Shown piece by piece: positions 36,214 to 45,384 of a stretch of 64,000 bases of DNA. Origin of the DNA: Legionella cherrii (GTDB lineage Bacteria > Pseudomonadota > Gammaproteobacteria > Legionellales > Legionellaceae); assembly GCF_900635815.1 (NCBI RefSeq), contig NZ_LR134173.1, positions 3,504,001 through 3,568,000 of the forward strand, in the 5' to 3' direction. The translations under genes and the position numbers were made by a program. The notes beneath the pieces are model-generated. The model was not told the DNA's origin. It saw only the letters and a program-made list of their open reading frames with translations, and searched no databases. The number at the start of each line of letters is the position of its first letter. Position 1 is the stretch's first letter.

Positions 36214-36965
36214 ATCTCTTGCTTACTGGAGGCTCCTCAGATATTGCCCAGGCTATAGCCAAAAGAAGGCTGCAATTCGGTGACCGCATCATCATCACTT
36301 GTTCCACTAAAGAAAGCCTGGATAGGACCTTGGAACACTATAAACAGCAGGAGATGCACGTAAGCGGCTTGGTATACAATTTTTCCAATCCTGAACACAG
36401 TAAAGAAGATCTGCAGCATCTGCTGCAAGAGCCTTTAGATGGTGTCATCCTGAATGCCTTTACACGTGTAAACCAACTCCGTAAATTACATGCTTCATCC
36501 TATCCTGCGTTACGTACTTATATTGATGATAATCTGCATGGCAATATTTGGTTGATTCATCAGTTATTACCCGCTTTTTTGGCTCATAAATTTGGTCGAT
36601 TGATTCTGATTTCCAGCCTTTCGGCAATTACAGGAACCAGTCGTTATGGCGCTTATTGTGCAACCAAAGCCGCATTAGAAGGATTGTTTTTAAACCTGGC
36701 CGTTGATTACAGCGCCAACAATATTTTATCCAACATCGTACGTGTTGGTTTGATTAAGACCTCAAGAACCGAAGCATTTTGGCAGCGACCTGCTTATCAA
36801 GAAAAAATGGCCCAAATTATTCCGCAAGGCATGATGGGAGAACCCGCTCAAGTGGCAGAGGCAATGGATCCCTTATTATCCAGCACCTCATTTATGACAG
36901 GCTCTGTAATAACAGTCAGTGGGGGGTTGCCTTTAATGCGTTCCGAAGGAGTATTGTCTTCATGA
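36210..36965 (+). CDS. Short-chain dehydrogenase/reductase
   Basis: The 251-residue SDR has the N-terminal nucleotide-binding turn LLTGGSSDIAQAIAKR. The catalytic set is the Ser in LILISSLSAITG, then Tyr and Lys in SRYGAYCATKAALEG, and the typical C-terminal FMTGSVITVSGGLPL. The Gly motif (TGGSSDIA) is that of FabG-like reductases. Probable role: reduction of a beta-keto acyl-ACP made by the KAS III enzymes. It overlaps the ACP gene by four bases. Confidence 0.9.
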   Translation: MNLLLTGGSSDIAQAIAKRRLQFGDRIIITCSTKESLDRTLEHYKQQEMHVSGLVYNFSNPEHSKEDLQHLLQEPLDGVILNAFTRVNQLRKLHASSYPALRTYIDDNLHGNIWLIHQLLPAFLAHKFGRLILISSLSAITGTSRYGAYCATKAALEGLFLNLAVDYSANNILSNIVRVGLIKTSRTEAFWQRPAYQEKMAQIIPQGMMGEPAQVAEAMDPLLSSTSFMTGSVITVSGGLPLMRSEGVLSS

Positions 36966-37006
36966 ACCACCACATTTTGTATGCTTTAGGAGAAAAGTCC
37001 AATACT

Positions 37007-37035
37007 GTCATCCCGCCTGCGACAGGCGATGACGG
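37007..37035. repeat. Palindromic repeat between SDR and KAS III genes
   Basis: GTCATCCCGCCTG, CGA, CAGGCGATGACGGGA is a nested inverted repeat (CGCCTG/CAGGCG and GTCAT/ATGAC). It lies in the 121-base gap between two co-directional genes. A 42-codon frame (36962-37090) runs through it from an ATG overlapping the SDR stop to a TGA overlapping the next start; I read it as fortuitous, though it might couple translation across the gap. Confidence 0.5.
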
Positions 37036-37086
37036 GATTCCGCTATGCTGCACTAGGCTTTTTGGTGAACATGACATGAGGTTATT

Positions 37087-38097
37087 ATGAATTTATTACG
37101 TGCTGAAAAAAATATATACCTTAAAGGTCCATTCGCTGCATTGCCCGAAAAGATTATGAGCAATCAAGAGGTGCTTCAATGGATGAATAGCACACAAAAC
37201 CCAGCACTAGTCAGTTTTTCAACAGGTATACGCAACAGACGTTGGGTCAGTGACGATCAGGCATGTAGCGATTTGGCTGTATTGGCTGCAGAGAAGCTAT
37301 TTGCGACGAAGCCCACAGAAAAAAATAAGATCAACCAAATTATCTTAGCCACGATTTCAGGAGACTATCTCGCACCACCTACTAGCCCGCTCGTGCAACA
37401 CCGCCTTGGATTAACAAATACCGGTGCTTTTGACATTGGAGCAGCCTGTGCAGGCTTTGTAGTTGGTTTACATACAAGTGCCGCGATTGCTCAAGCGAGC
37501 ATGGGATCCGTTTTATTAATAGCCAGTGAAATTCGTTCCAAATTTTTAAATAAAAATAATTTTGCTACGGGAGTTCTCTTTGGCGATGGTGCCGCCGCTT
37601 GTGTGGTATCCACCGATAAAGAAGATGCAGAATTCCGTTTTATTGCTTCTGCGTTATTTGCCGATGGAGAAGTGAGCGATACCGTATCCACTCCAGCAGG
37701 AGGCTCAAAACTGCCCGCCGCACAGTGTACAAACCCTGAACTTTTTTATATTACGATCAAAGAAAATACGGCATTATTTGTCAAAGCAGTACACGGAATG
37801 GTTGATGGGGCTGAAGAGTTTCTCAAGGCATTAAATCTGACTACTGCTGATATTCAGTGGCTGGTACCTCATCAAGGTAATAAAAATTTAGTTTTATCGG
37901 TTGCCAAGCAATTAGGTTTTCCAGAAGAGCGTATTGTCAAAACCGTGGAAGAAACCGGCAATACGTCCGGTTCAAGTGTAGGCATTGCTTTGGATTACCT
38001 TCGCGAACATGCAGAGATTAAAGCAAAAGATAAAGTATTATTAGTTGCTGCGGGTGGAGGAGGCATTGCCGCTTGCGCCCTTTTAGAGGTGATTTAA
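37087..38097 (+). CDS. 3-oxoacyl-ACP synthase III (second)
   Basis: The 336-residue protein is closer to standard FabH than the first. Its motifs are TGAFDIGAACAGFVVGLHTS with the catalytic Cys, the His in IQWLVPHQGNKNLVL, the Asn in ETGNTSGSSVGIALDYL and a C-terminal KVLLVAAGGGGIAACALLEV. ATG 37087 follows GAGG. With the first KAS III it makes two initiating or condensing enzymes in the same operon, but no FabF-type elongating synthase is present, so one or two condensation steps are more likely than long-chain building. Confidence 0.92.
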   Translation: MNLLRAEKNIYLKGPFAALPEKIMSNQEVLQWMNSTQNPALVSFSTGIRNRRWVSDDQACSDLAVLAAEKLFATKPTEKNKINQIILATISGDYLAPPTSPLVQHRLGLTNTGAFDIGAACAGFVVGLHTSAAIAQASMGSVLLIASEIRSKFLNKNNFATGVLFGDGAAACVVSTDKEDAEFRFIASALFADGEVSDTVSTPAGGSKLPAAQCTNPELFYITIKENTALFVKAVHGMVDGAEEFLKALNLTTADIQWLVPHQGNKNLVLSVAKQLGFPEERIVKTVEETGNTSGSSVGIALDYLREHAEIKAKDKVLLVAAGGGGIAACALLEVI

Positions 38098-38100
38098 TTT

Positions 38101-38131
38101 AGCCCTGGGTTAGGCGAAGCCGAAACCCATG
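38101..38131. repeat. Short palindromic repeat (family 3), copy 1
   Basis: AGCCCTGGGTTAGGCGAAGC followed by CGAAACCCATGCT has GGGTT paired with AACCC around a GGCGAAGCC core. A near copy lies at 40568-40598. It sits between convergent genes. Confidence 0.6.
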
Positions 38132-38142
38132 CTACTATTTTA

Positions 38143-39459
38143 TTAAAATTTAAACTTCGAACTAAACCAAAACTCAGCCAAAGGAGTTCCCTTATAATGT
38201 GCTAAATGAAAATGGAAAAACTCTTGTGCCGCCTTCAGCTTATTGCTTTGTGCTAAACAAATAAAATACGTCTGGGCAATGATTTCTGATTGCGCATCGC
38301 TGCCACCGATTTCCGTGCGTCTTGAAATACAAGGTGCCATCAAATCACAGGCTGTTTGAAAATCGTTGTTTACAAAAGCATGAATCCCTTTGCTTAAGGG
38401 CAATACCACAGACAGCCAAAGCGTTTGATTATATCCCTTTGCCAGAGTTTTAGCATAATTTTCAATTGAGGCTAGAGATTTCTGCACTGCATCTTCCTGA
38501 CCTAAACGAGAAAGACAATAGATGTAATGAACGGTATTAAAACCGCTATAGTGCATCAACGGATTTTCATTCAGATATGAGGCAAGTACATTAAATCGAT
38601 CCAAATGCGGTAATCCTGCCATATCCAAACGCCATAATAATGAAATGGCATCGATTTGCTCGGTTATAATTTCCGGGGAAAGACCAAAAATCAGAGGATA
38701 AAGATCCATCACTTTATCTGCTTGACGTAATGCAATATAGAATAACGCTAAATGCCAACTGTTGTGCCCACGAAGAAGGGATGAGATTTCGTCCCAACTC
38801 CCTCGGAATCTTTCCAAAGCCACAATTCCTTTGGCTATATTATTTGTATTCAGATAGGCGTGTGCCAAGGTATGATGAGCCCAAGGAGTAATCGGCTCCA
38901 TTTTAAGCGCATGCTCAGCCAAATGTTGGGCTTCTGTCACATGTCCTGACAACTCAGCAGCAAAAGAATGCATGGCTATAAAGTGAGATTCATCCTGATT
39001 ATGTGCGGCAATTCGTTCACAAAAAGCTAAATAGTTGTGGCTGTTATAAGCTTGTCCCGCGCAATAAAATAACCATTCAGCAAATTTTGCCGCCAAAGTA
39101 TCACGAGGATATAAAGCCGTTAAACTTGCTAAAATGGTTAAAGCACTTTCATACTCCAAATTCATCCAAGCTTTAACCGCTTGATAGGTTAATTTTTCTC
39201 TTAAATTGGCTGTAGGCAATAGTTTTTCAGCATGTAATAAATGTTCTTTTGCCAAAGCAGTAGTGGAATCAGTCTGACCATAAAGATAAAAAGCAGCGGC
39301 ATAGGCTTGAAGGAGTAAATTATCAGGATTATTTTTAACTGCATCTAAAATAAAATGAGGCTCCTTCCCTGCTCCCAAGATTTGATGATGAAAGTGATTA
39401 ATACTTTCTATAACCTGCAATGACTTTGTCGTCACCGCTAGGCCGCGATTCGTTTCCAT
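38143..39459 (-). CDS. TPR-repeat protein, TTC38-like
   Basis: The 438-residue protein is alpha-helical with repeats typical of tetratricopeptide folds (for example LKMEPITPWAHHTLAHAYLN, FETACD-like C-terminal helices). The block PWAHHTLAHAYLNTNNIAKG followed by RGHNSWHLALFYIALRQADK resembles the TTC38 (tetratricopeptide 38) family, whose function is poorly known. It has no signal peptide. TTC38-like genes are not an expected part of fatty-acid synthesis; its place between two ACP-containing stretches suggests a link but it is transcribed in the opposite direction. Confidence 0.75.
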   Translation of the reverse strand: METNRGLAVTTKSLQVIESINHFHHQILGAGKEPHFILDAVKNNPDNLLLQAYAAAFYLYGQTDSTTALAKEHLLHAEKLLPTANLREKLTYQAVKAWMNLEYESALTILASLTALYPRDTLAAKFAEWLFYCAGQAYNSHNYLAFCERIAAHNQDESHFIAMHSFAAELSGHVTEAQHLAEHALKMEPITPWAHHTLAHAYLNTNNIAKGIVALERFRGSWDEISSLLRGHNSWHLALFYIALRQADKVMDLYPLIFGLSPEIITEQIDAISLLWRLDMAGLPHLDRFNVLASYLNENPLMHYSGFNTVHYIYCLSRLGQEDAVQKSLASIENYAKTLAKGYNQTLWLSVVLPLSKGIHAFVNNDFQTACDLMAPCISRRTEIGGSDAQSEIIAQTYFICLAQSNKLKAAQEFFHFHLAHYKGTPLAEFWFSSKFKF

Positions 39460-39621
39460 ATTGTTCCTAAATTCTTCCTCCTTCTTTTTATTATATATGT
39501 CTTTAAGAAAAACGGAGAGAAAATAAATACCTCAGAAAAATAAACTCAAGTGTGGATTTGATTGCATCAATTAAGGCCATCAGATAAGCTAGCTGCCCAA
39601 ATAAAGCGGGATAAAATAACG

Positions 39622-40563
39622 ATGAAGAGTCAAAAAGAATTATTCGAATTTTTATGTGAATTGATTGATATTCAAATAAAAAAATATGTCGCCTTACCCA
39701 AAATAGGTATAGGCCCAGATGCACGCCTCAATGGGCAACTTGTTTTTGAAGAAGTGAATGAGTTGTTAGGGTTTGCTGAACAATTGATGGCTGAGATGGA
39801 AAGCAAATCGGTTTCTTCCGAACTCTTCTCCTCAATTTTTGAGCAAGTTAAATTTTATCTTGAACAAGAGCATTTAAGAGGGTATGCGGGTTGGCTTCTT
39901 GATGAAAACAATATTCATACACCACTGATGGCACGAGTAAATGAGCAAATTAGACGATTAAATGGAATCGCTAGTTCAGCAAATATCCCGTGTTTTTCCT
40001 CATCAAGACCCATAACAGAAACACAGAAACAGACCGAATATGATAGTGTTGCCATTGCTTTTTACATTTTGGACCTCGCTATAAAAATCGCTGAAAATCC
40101 TGAGATGGAATTAGATGATAAGAGTCTAAAGCATGCGCTCCCAATATTAAAACGTAATGCGACCACCCGATATTGCAAAGAGGAATTTGCACACCCAATT
40201 CGGGAATTACATAAAAAATGCAGTAGCTTTTTGCAGCAATCTGATTCTCAAAAAAGCAATACTCTGCTCGACAAAGCAGATGCCAACGCATATGAAAAAA
40301 AACACAGAGAGCAATGGAGTAATTTACTTAAGCGCTATAAAAAAATTGCGCCAGATTCTTTATTATTCGCTCCCGAACATGAGTGGTATAAAATTGGTAA
40401 ATTAGCAGATGAAAAAACAAAACCAAAATCAACCTATTCTACTCAAAATCTTACATTATTTGGCGGAGTCACTTTAGGTGTAGTACTTGTTTGCATGTTG
40501 ATTTCATATTTTATGAAACAACAGAATGATGAAAACCTCTTTAATTCAACTTTGAACCCCTAA
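39622..40563 (+). CDS. Hypothetical protein with C-terminal membrane anchor
   Basis: The start is placed at ATG 39622 (MKSQKELFEFLCELIDIQIK); an upstream start at 39562 adds 20 basic residues. The product has about 313 residues. The body is hydrophilic and helical. A single hydrophobic segment lies near the end (LFGGVTLGVVLVCMLISYFM), followed by about 16 polar residues, as in tail-anchored proteins. I do not recognise the family. It might be an effector or an inner-membrane protein. It is flanked by the two copies of repeat family 3. Confidence 0.65.
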   Translation: MKSQKELFEFLCELIDIQIKKYVALPKIGIGPDARLNGQLVFEEVNELLGFAEQLMAEMESKSVSSELFSSIFEQVKFYLEQEHLRGYAGWLLDENNIHTPLMARVNEQIRRLNGIASSANIPCFSSSRPITETQKQTEYDSVAIAFYILDLAIKIAENPEMELDDKSLKHALPILKRNATTRYCKEEFAHPIRELHKKCSSFLQQSDSQKSNTLLDKADANAYEKKHREQWSNLLKRYKKIAPDSLLFAPEHEWYKIGKLADEKTKPKSTYSTQNLTLFGGVTLGVVLVCMLISYFMKQQNDENLFNSTLNP

Positions 40564-40567
40564 AAGT

Positions 40568-40598
40568 AGCCTGGGTTAGGCGCAGCCGTAACCCGGGT
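40568..40598. repeat. Short palindromic repeat (family 3), copy 2
   Basis: AGCCTGGGTTAGGCGCAGCC then GTAACCCGGGT: CTGGGTTA pairs with TAACCCGG around GGCGCAGCC. It is nearly the same as 38101-38131. It lies between convergent genes. Confidence 0.65.
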
Positions 40599-40669
40599 TA
40601 ACAATACCTTCTCTGTGAAAATAAAATTGCCAAATCCCTGTGCGCCACGACATTCAAAAAATAAAACAA

Positions 40670-40897
40670 TTACTCCTGAGTAAAATCAAATAAATCCTTA
40701 TAAGTATGAAAATTCATGGCATCTTCCTCAGTCACGGTTAGATTATAATCTTCACTGAGAATGGCCAATAATTCAACGATTTTCAAAGAGTCTAAATGCA
40801 GGTCTTCGATCAGTACCGTATCATCATGAATTTCGTCTGCTTTTGCTCCTGATAACCTGGATATAATTTTTTTTAATTCACTGTCAGTGATTTTCAT
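40670..40897 (-). CDS. Acyl carrier protein (second)
   Basis: The 75-residue protein has the phosphopantetheine site in LIEDLHLDSLKIVELLAILS, with the DSL Ser. Acidic helices flank it (YNLTVTEEDAMNFHTYKDLF). It is transcribed leftward, 10 bases after the stop of the MFS exporter, so the two probably share a message. A second dedicated ACP near the KAS III/FAAL operon suggests that two acyl chains are carried on separate proteins, but this is inference. Confidence 0.9.
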   Translation of the reverse strand: MKITDSELKKIISRLSGAKADEIHDDTVLIEDLHLDSLKIVELLAILSEDYNLTVTEEDAMNFHTYKDLFDFTQE

Positions 40898-40907
40898 ACA
40901 ACACCTA

Positions 40908-42113
40908 TTAATTATCTTTTGAGGCTAAATAATACCATGAAGCGAAAGAACATAACCCTAAAATAAGCAATATTATCGCTAAAGAGAATTGGCCATACCA
41001 TTGCCCCAAGGCGATAATACCAGTAGATAACGCCGAACTTAAATCTTGCATACAGGCGTATAAAGCCCCAACTGTACCTGCCATCTGAGGAAATGGATGA
41101 AAAGCGCCGGCAAATGCATTGATAAAAGTAAACCCAACACCCATGCTAAATAATGCTACGGGAATCATGATGGAAAGCACATTTTGGAATCCTAACATAG
41201 CAAGGGCCAGCATGGTAAAACCACCGATGATCATGAATACAATTCCTATAAATACCATATAGGAGACCCCTTTGCTCATCACCAATTGGCTATTAATTAT
41301 CCCACTCACACAAATAGCTCCAGCAATAAAAATGGTTAATTGACCAAATTCTATAGGACTAAGTCCTAGTACATCCTGAAAAAGAAACGGTGCAATCGCC
41401 AGATAACCAATTAAACCCGCAGACGCAAGACAAGCGCACAATGCATAACCTACAAAGACTTTAGATTTTAATAAAGTAAAATAATTTGCACGCATTACTT
41501 TAAATTGAGTTGCATCAGGATTAAGGTTTTTATTGGTTTCTGGAAGAAAGGACAGGGCCAAAATCCATATGGCAATGCCGAAGACTAATAAAAATAAAAA
41601 ATTCATTCGCCATCCAAAATGCTCCTGGATATATCCACCTAGAACTGGAGAGGCGACCATAATAAATACACTTACAATGCCTACATAAGATCCGATTTTG
41701 GATAACACTCTGTCAGTAAAAAGATCTCGCACTAAAGAACGCCCCACTGAGCCGCAACATCCAATACCAAATCCTTGAATAAATCGACCAAAAATCAATA
41801 CTAAAACTGAAGGGGCAACAAAACAGATTAAACTACCCAAAATGCTCAAACCAACACCAAACATCAGTGGCGGTTTACGACCGATTTTATCCGATAAAGG
41901 ACCATAAAATACGTGGGAAATGCTTAAGCCCAACATGAAAAGAGATAACGTTAATTGAATCGATGCCTCATTGCTGTTAAAAATCTTGGTAATTGCAGGC
42001 AATGAGGGAACATATTGATCTGTAGTCATCTGCATTAATACCATGAGCATTAATACAACAAAAACCAATAAAGGTTGAAGTGAAACCTGCTGAACATCAT
42101 TTTTTTTGTGCAT
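40908..42113 (-). CDS. Bcr/CflA-family MFS efflux transporter
   Basis: The start is the ATG ending at 42113 (MHKKNDVQQV). About 401 residues with twelve membrane segments. Family motifs include DQYVPSLPAITKIFNSNEAS, the loop GPLSDKIGRKPPLMFGVGLS and GRFIQGFGIGCCGSVGRSLV. Bcr/CflA transporters export drugs and small molecules by proton antiport. Being joined to an ACP gene and next to the acyl cluster, it may export that pathway's product, which is inference from location. Confidence 0.9.
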   Translation of the reverse strand: MHKKNDVQQVSLQPLLVFVVLMLMVLMQMTTDQYVPSLPAITKIFNSNEASIQLTLSLFMLGLSISHVFYGPLSDKIGRKPPLMFGVGLSILGSLICFVAPSVLVLIFGRFIQGFGIGCCGSVGRSLVRDLFTDRVLSKIGSYVGIVSVFIMVASPVLGGYIQEHFGWRMNFLFLLVFGIAIWILALSFLPETNKNLNPDATQFKVMRANYFTLLKSKVFVGYALCACLASAGLIGYLAIAPFLFQDVLGLSPIEFGQLTIFIAGAICVSGIINSQLVMSKGVSYMVFIGIVFMIIGGFTMLALAMLGFQNVLSIMIPVALFSMGVGFTFINAFAGAFHPFPQMAGTVGALYACMQDLSSALSTGIIALGQWYGQFSLAIILLILGLCSFASWYYLASKDN

Positions 42114-42170
42114 CAAAAAACCCTTTTAACCTCTTATTAACAGCGCCTTCCACATAAACTCATGTACCAA

Positions 42171-42557
42171 TCACACCATACATAGCCCCAATATAATCAA
42201 ACAACTAACAAAACCAACAAACCACACGGCTGATCTCAATGAAGCCTTATCCATTAAATAAAAAAAGCAATAAATAATTCGGGAAATAATATAAACAATC
42301 GCCAAAACTTGAATTGAAATACCTATATGTTTCGTAGCCATCGCAGTTAATGCAGCGGTTGCAAAAACAAGCAACGATTCAAAACTGTTTTGATGTGCGG
42401 CAACTGCCCGCGCTCCCATTCCCTGCAATCTTGCCTGTTGTGCTCTTGGATAATGATTGTCGTAACGGCCTTCTTTTTGCATAAAATAAGCAACAACCAT
42501 CTTGAGAAGGTAGGGTAATAGTATCGCAATGAACAAACATAGTATCAAAGTAGTCAT
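42171..42557 (-). CDS. MAPEG-family membrane protein
   Basis: The start is the ATG ending at 42557, with GAGGA upstream. The 128-residue protein has four membrane segments. The family block is YPRAQQARLQGMGARAVAAH followed by NSFESLLVFATAALTAMA. MAPEG proteins include glutathione transferases and leukotriene-type enzymes; bacterial members are mostly uncharacterised. It is 57 bases upstream of the MFS transporter and on the same strand, so a shared message is possible. Confidence 0.88.
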   Translation of the reverse strand: MTTLILCLFIAILLPYLLKMVVAYFMQKEGRYDNHYPRAQQARLQGMGARAVAAHQNSFESLLVFATAALTAMATKHIGISIQVLAIVYIISRIIYCFFYLMDKASLRSAVWFVGFVSCLIILGLCMV

Positions 42558-42812
42558 GATTGGCAAATTTCCTCAATAAACGTTCTTGCTTTAAAAAATT
42601 TGTAAATTGTAGTTCGGATCTCTTAACTCCTTCAAAAAGAGATGGCGACTCATTCCTGAATAATGCATAAAAAGCGAATCATAATAGCGAGAATATTCAC
42701 TTAGCACAATGACTTATGACTCCCTATCCATAAAGGGAAAATAGTACTTTATACCAATTAAATTCTTCTGTTATGATAAATTGATGTGGTCATCATTTAA
42801 AGGATTAGTACT

Positions 42813-44081
42813 ATGGTTCAAGATGAGTCAAAAAAAAAAATCCAAAGGACATATTGTTTTATCATCACATCCATCCGGACATACTGCTGCTCCATTAAAA
42901 ATTAAATGGGGAGCAGAAAACCCCAAAGAACGTGGTCCTGTTATCGCTTCGCTTACTAATATCAAAAATCGCAATGCAGTCGGCACCCACTCAGGCTCAT
43001 ATTCAGTTTACCGTGCTCTTGCTGTTGCTGCCGGTGTATTGGATCCGGAGCATGTACCCGATCTAACAGATACGACTCCACCAGTCACTATAGGGCCTCA
43101 TCCTCAATGGAATGATACCCAGAAGATTGTTTCACTTGATCCTTGGGGACATCTCGTGGCAAGCGTATTCGCTGATGAAATTCAAGCAGGATATGATATT
43201 CGTCCCACAATAGCAGTGACTAAAGCGCATATTAATATTCCTGAATTGCATACAGCAATTCAAAAAGGTCGTCTCATACCCGACGGAAAAATATTAAAAG
43301 AGTCAGGGGATGTTGCAGTGACTAAAGCGGCTCTTGAGCCAGTCTGGTATTTACCTGGAATTGCTGAGCGCTTTAAAATTTCCGAATCACATTTACGTCG
43401 GACCTTATTTGAACAAACAGCAGGCATGTTTCCCGAACTGGTAACACGCTCTGATCTTGATGTTTTTTTACCTCCCATAGGCGGATTAACTGCTTATTTT
43501 TTTGGCGATGTAACCACCATCCACGATCCCAAAATTGAATTGACTTGTCGTATTCATGACGAATGTAATGGCTCTGATGTGTTCGGTTCTGATATTTGTA
43601 CGTGTCGGCCCTATTTAGTGCATGGAATTGAATTATCCATTGAATCAGCCCAGAAAGGTGGAGCTGGCTTGATTGTTTATAATCGCAAAGAAGGAAGAGC
43701 TCTCGGAGAAGTAACCAATTTCTCGTTTATAACGCCCGCAAACGACAAAAAGGTGGCGATACCGCCGCAAAATACTTTGAACGAACAGAGTGTGTGGCAG
43801 GAGTTCAAGACATGAGATTCCAAGAGCTCATGTCGGATGTCTTACATTGGCTTGGTATTACCAAGATTCATCGCTTTGTTTCTATGTCCAATATGAAATA
43901 TGAGGCATTACTCAAATCAGGAATTCAGGTCGTGGAACGAGTATCCATTCCTGATGAACTGGTTCCCCCTGATGCCCAAGTTGAAATGAATGCCAAACGT
44001 GCAGCGGGTTACTACTCACCTGATCGTATTGTTGATATCAATGAACTAGCCAGAACTAAAGGACGTGATCTTAATGAGTAA
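42813..44081 (+). pseudogene. GTP cyclohydrolase II homologue (URC1-type), frameshifted
   Basis: URC1 is a GTP cyclohydrolase II relative needed in one route of uracil breakdown. The combined product is about 420 residues. It begins with a domain (HIVLSSHPSGHTAAPLKIKW) absent from riboflavin-pathway RibA, and then has HDECNGSDVFGSDICTCRPY, in which the zinc Cys residues are kept. The frame is lost near 43717-43722, where one added base gives the expected VTxFLVYNARKR reading through to 44081. A second slip is likely at the A11 run 42830-42840: with one A fewer, ATG 42813, which has a good AGGA site, would join the frame. As given, a start at 42823 is the only in-frame choice. Confidence 0.8.
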
Positions 44082-45316
44082 AGAACAACAAGAAATTGCC
44101 CACGTATTGGCTACACTAAAAGATCCTCGCACCATACGCTTACGATCCCAAGCTATTTTGGAACGAGTGAAACACGATCAGTCAGCCTACTTTTGCATAG
44201 ATCCAGAAAAGATGACCCGCACTGCTTCTTTTGTTATTGAGGTCATTCAAAATAATTATCCGGAGCTGGATATTCCTTATCATAGTCGCTGGCGTCATTT
44301 TGAAGCCGGAGGGATTAATCGAATAAAAAAAAATGCTGGACCATTTGAGTGGTTTATCTACAGATGAGCAAGGAAAAATACTTTATGAGCTCGTTATTAT
44401 CAGTGTATTCCTCGATGCCGGCGCAGGCCAATACTGGCGCTATACCGAACCTGAGACAGGAAGAGAATATTCCCGTTCGGAAGGCCTTGCTTTAGCAAGT
44501 TTATCTCTTTATCAAGAAGGGATGTTGAGTGCCTCTCCCAATGAGCCCCTAAGAGTGGATGCTGAACGTTTATTGAATTTCAATGAAGATGACTTACGGC
44601 GCGGATTCCAAGTTACTATCAACAATCCTTTAGAAGGTCTTTCTGGACGTGTTACTCTGCTCAATCGACTTGGTGCATTAATACAACAGGATAAAGAACA
44701 TTTTGGAGAAGAAAACCGCTTGGGTAATTTTTATACCTACATCAGCTCTTTAGCAAGAAATCACACGCTAACAGCCGCACAAATTTTTCATGAAGTCCTT
44801 AATGCATTTAATGGGATATGGCCAGCCAGACTTTTATTTCATGGAATCCCTCTTGGCGATGTGTGGCAATATAATGCATTAAAAACGAATGAACCCGGAT
44901 CAGAATATATTCCCTTTCATAAATTATCACAGTGGCTCACTTATTCCCTAATTGAACCCTTAGAACAAGCAGGAATTTCCGTGACGCACCTCGAAGAGCT
45001 CACTGGTTTACCAGAATATCGAAACGGAGGATTATTCATTGATTGTGGAGTGCTACATATTAAAAATAAAAAAATTCTGGAAACAGCACTTCCTCCTGAT
45101 TCAGAAATGATTGTGGAGTGGCGTGCATTAACCATTGCTCTCTTGGATGAATTAGCCGACCTAATCAGAAAGAAATTACAAAAAAATGCCAAAGAACTCC
45201 CTTTAGCCAAAATTTTACAAGGAGGTACCTGGGAAGCTGGGCGACGGATTGCGAAACAGAAACGTCCTGAAGGTATTCCCCCCATACAGATTATTAGTGA
45301 TGGCACCGTTTTTTAA
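44074..45316 (+). pseudogene. URC4/DUF1688 family protein, frameshifted at A9
   Basis: URC4 is the least understood protein of the URC uracil-degradation route. The combined product is about 413 residues: it starts MSKEQQEIAHVLATLKDPRT, has IPYHSRWRHFEAGGINR, then VFLDAGAGQYWRYTEPETG and SEGLALASLSLYQEGML, all typical of DUF1688. The frame breaks at the A9 tract 44325-44333; eight A's would restore it. Its ATG overlaps the end of the upstream gene by 8 bases. An A9 tract can also be read through by slippage, so some full-length product is possible. Confidence 0.85.
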
Positions 45317-45384
45317 GTTAAGACAAATACAGCGGGGCTACAAGAAGCCCAAGTTACCATTTAAAATCGCAGTTTGGAGTTAAA

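Noticed and set aside
26825..40897. Ole-type olefin or hydroxyketone (Lqs) autoinducer pathway
   Set aside because: No OleB-type hydrolase is present, and there is no LqsA-like PLP enzyme or sensor pair; the enzyme set does not match.
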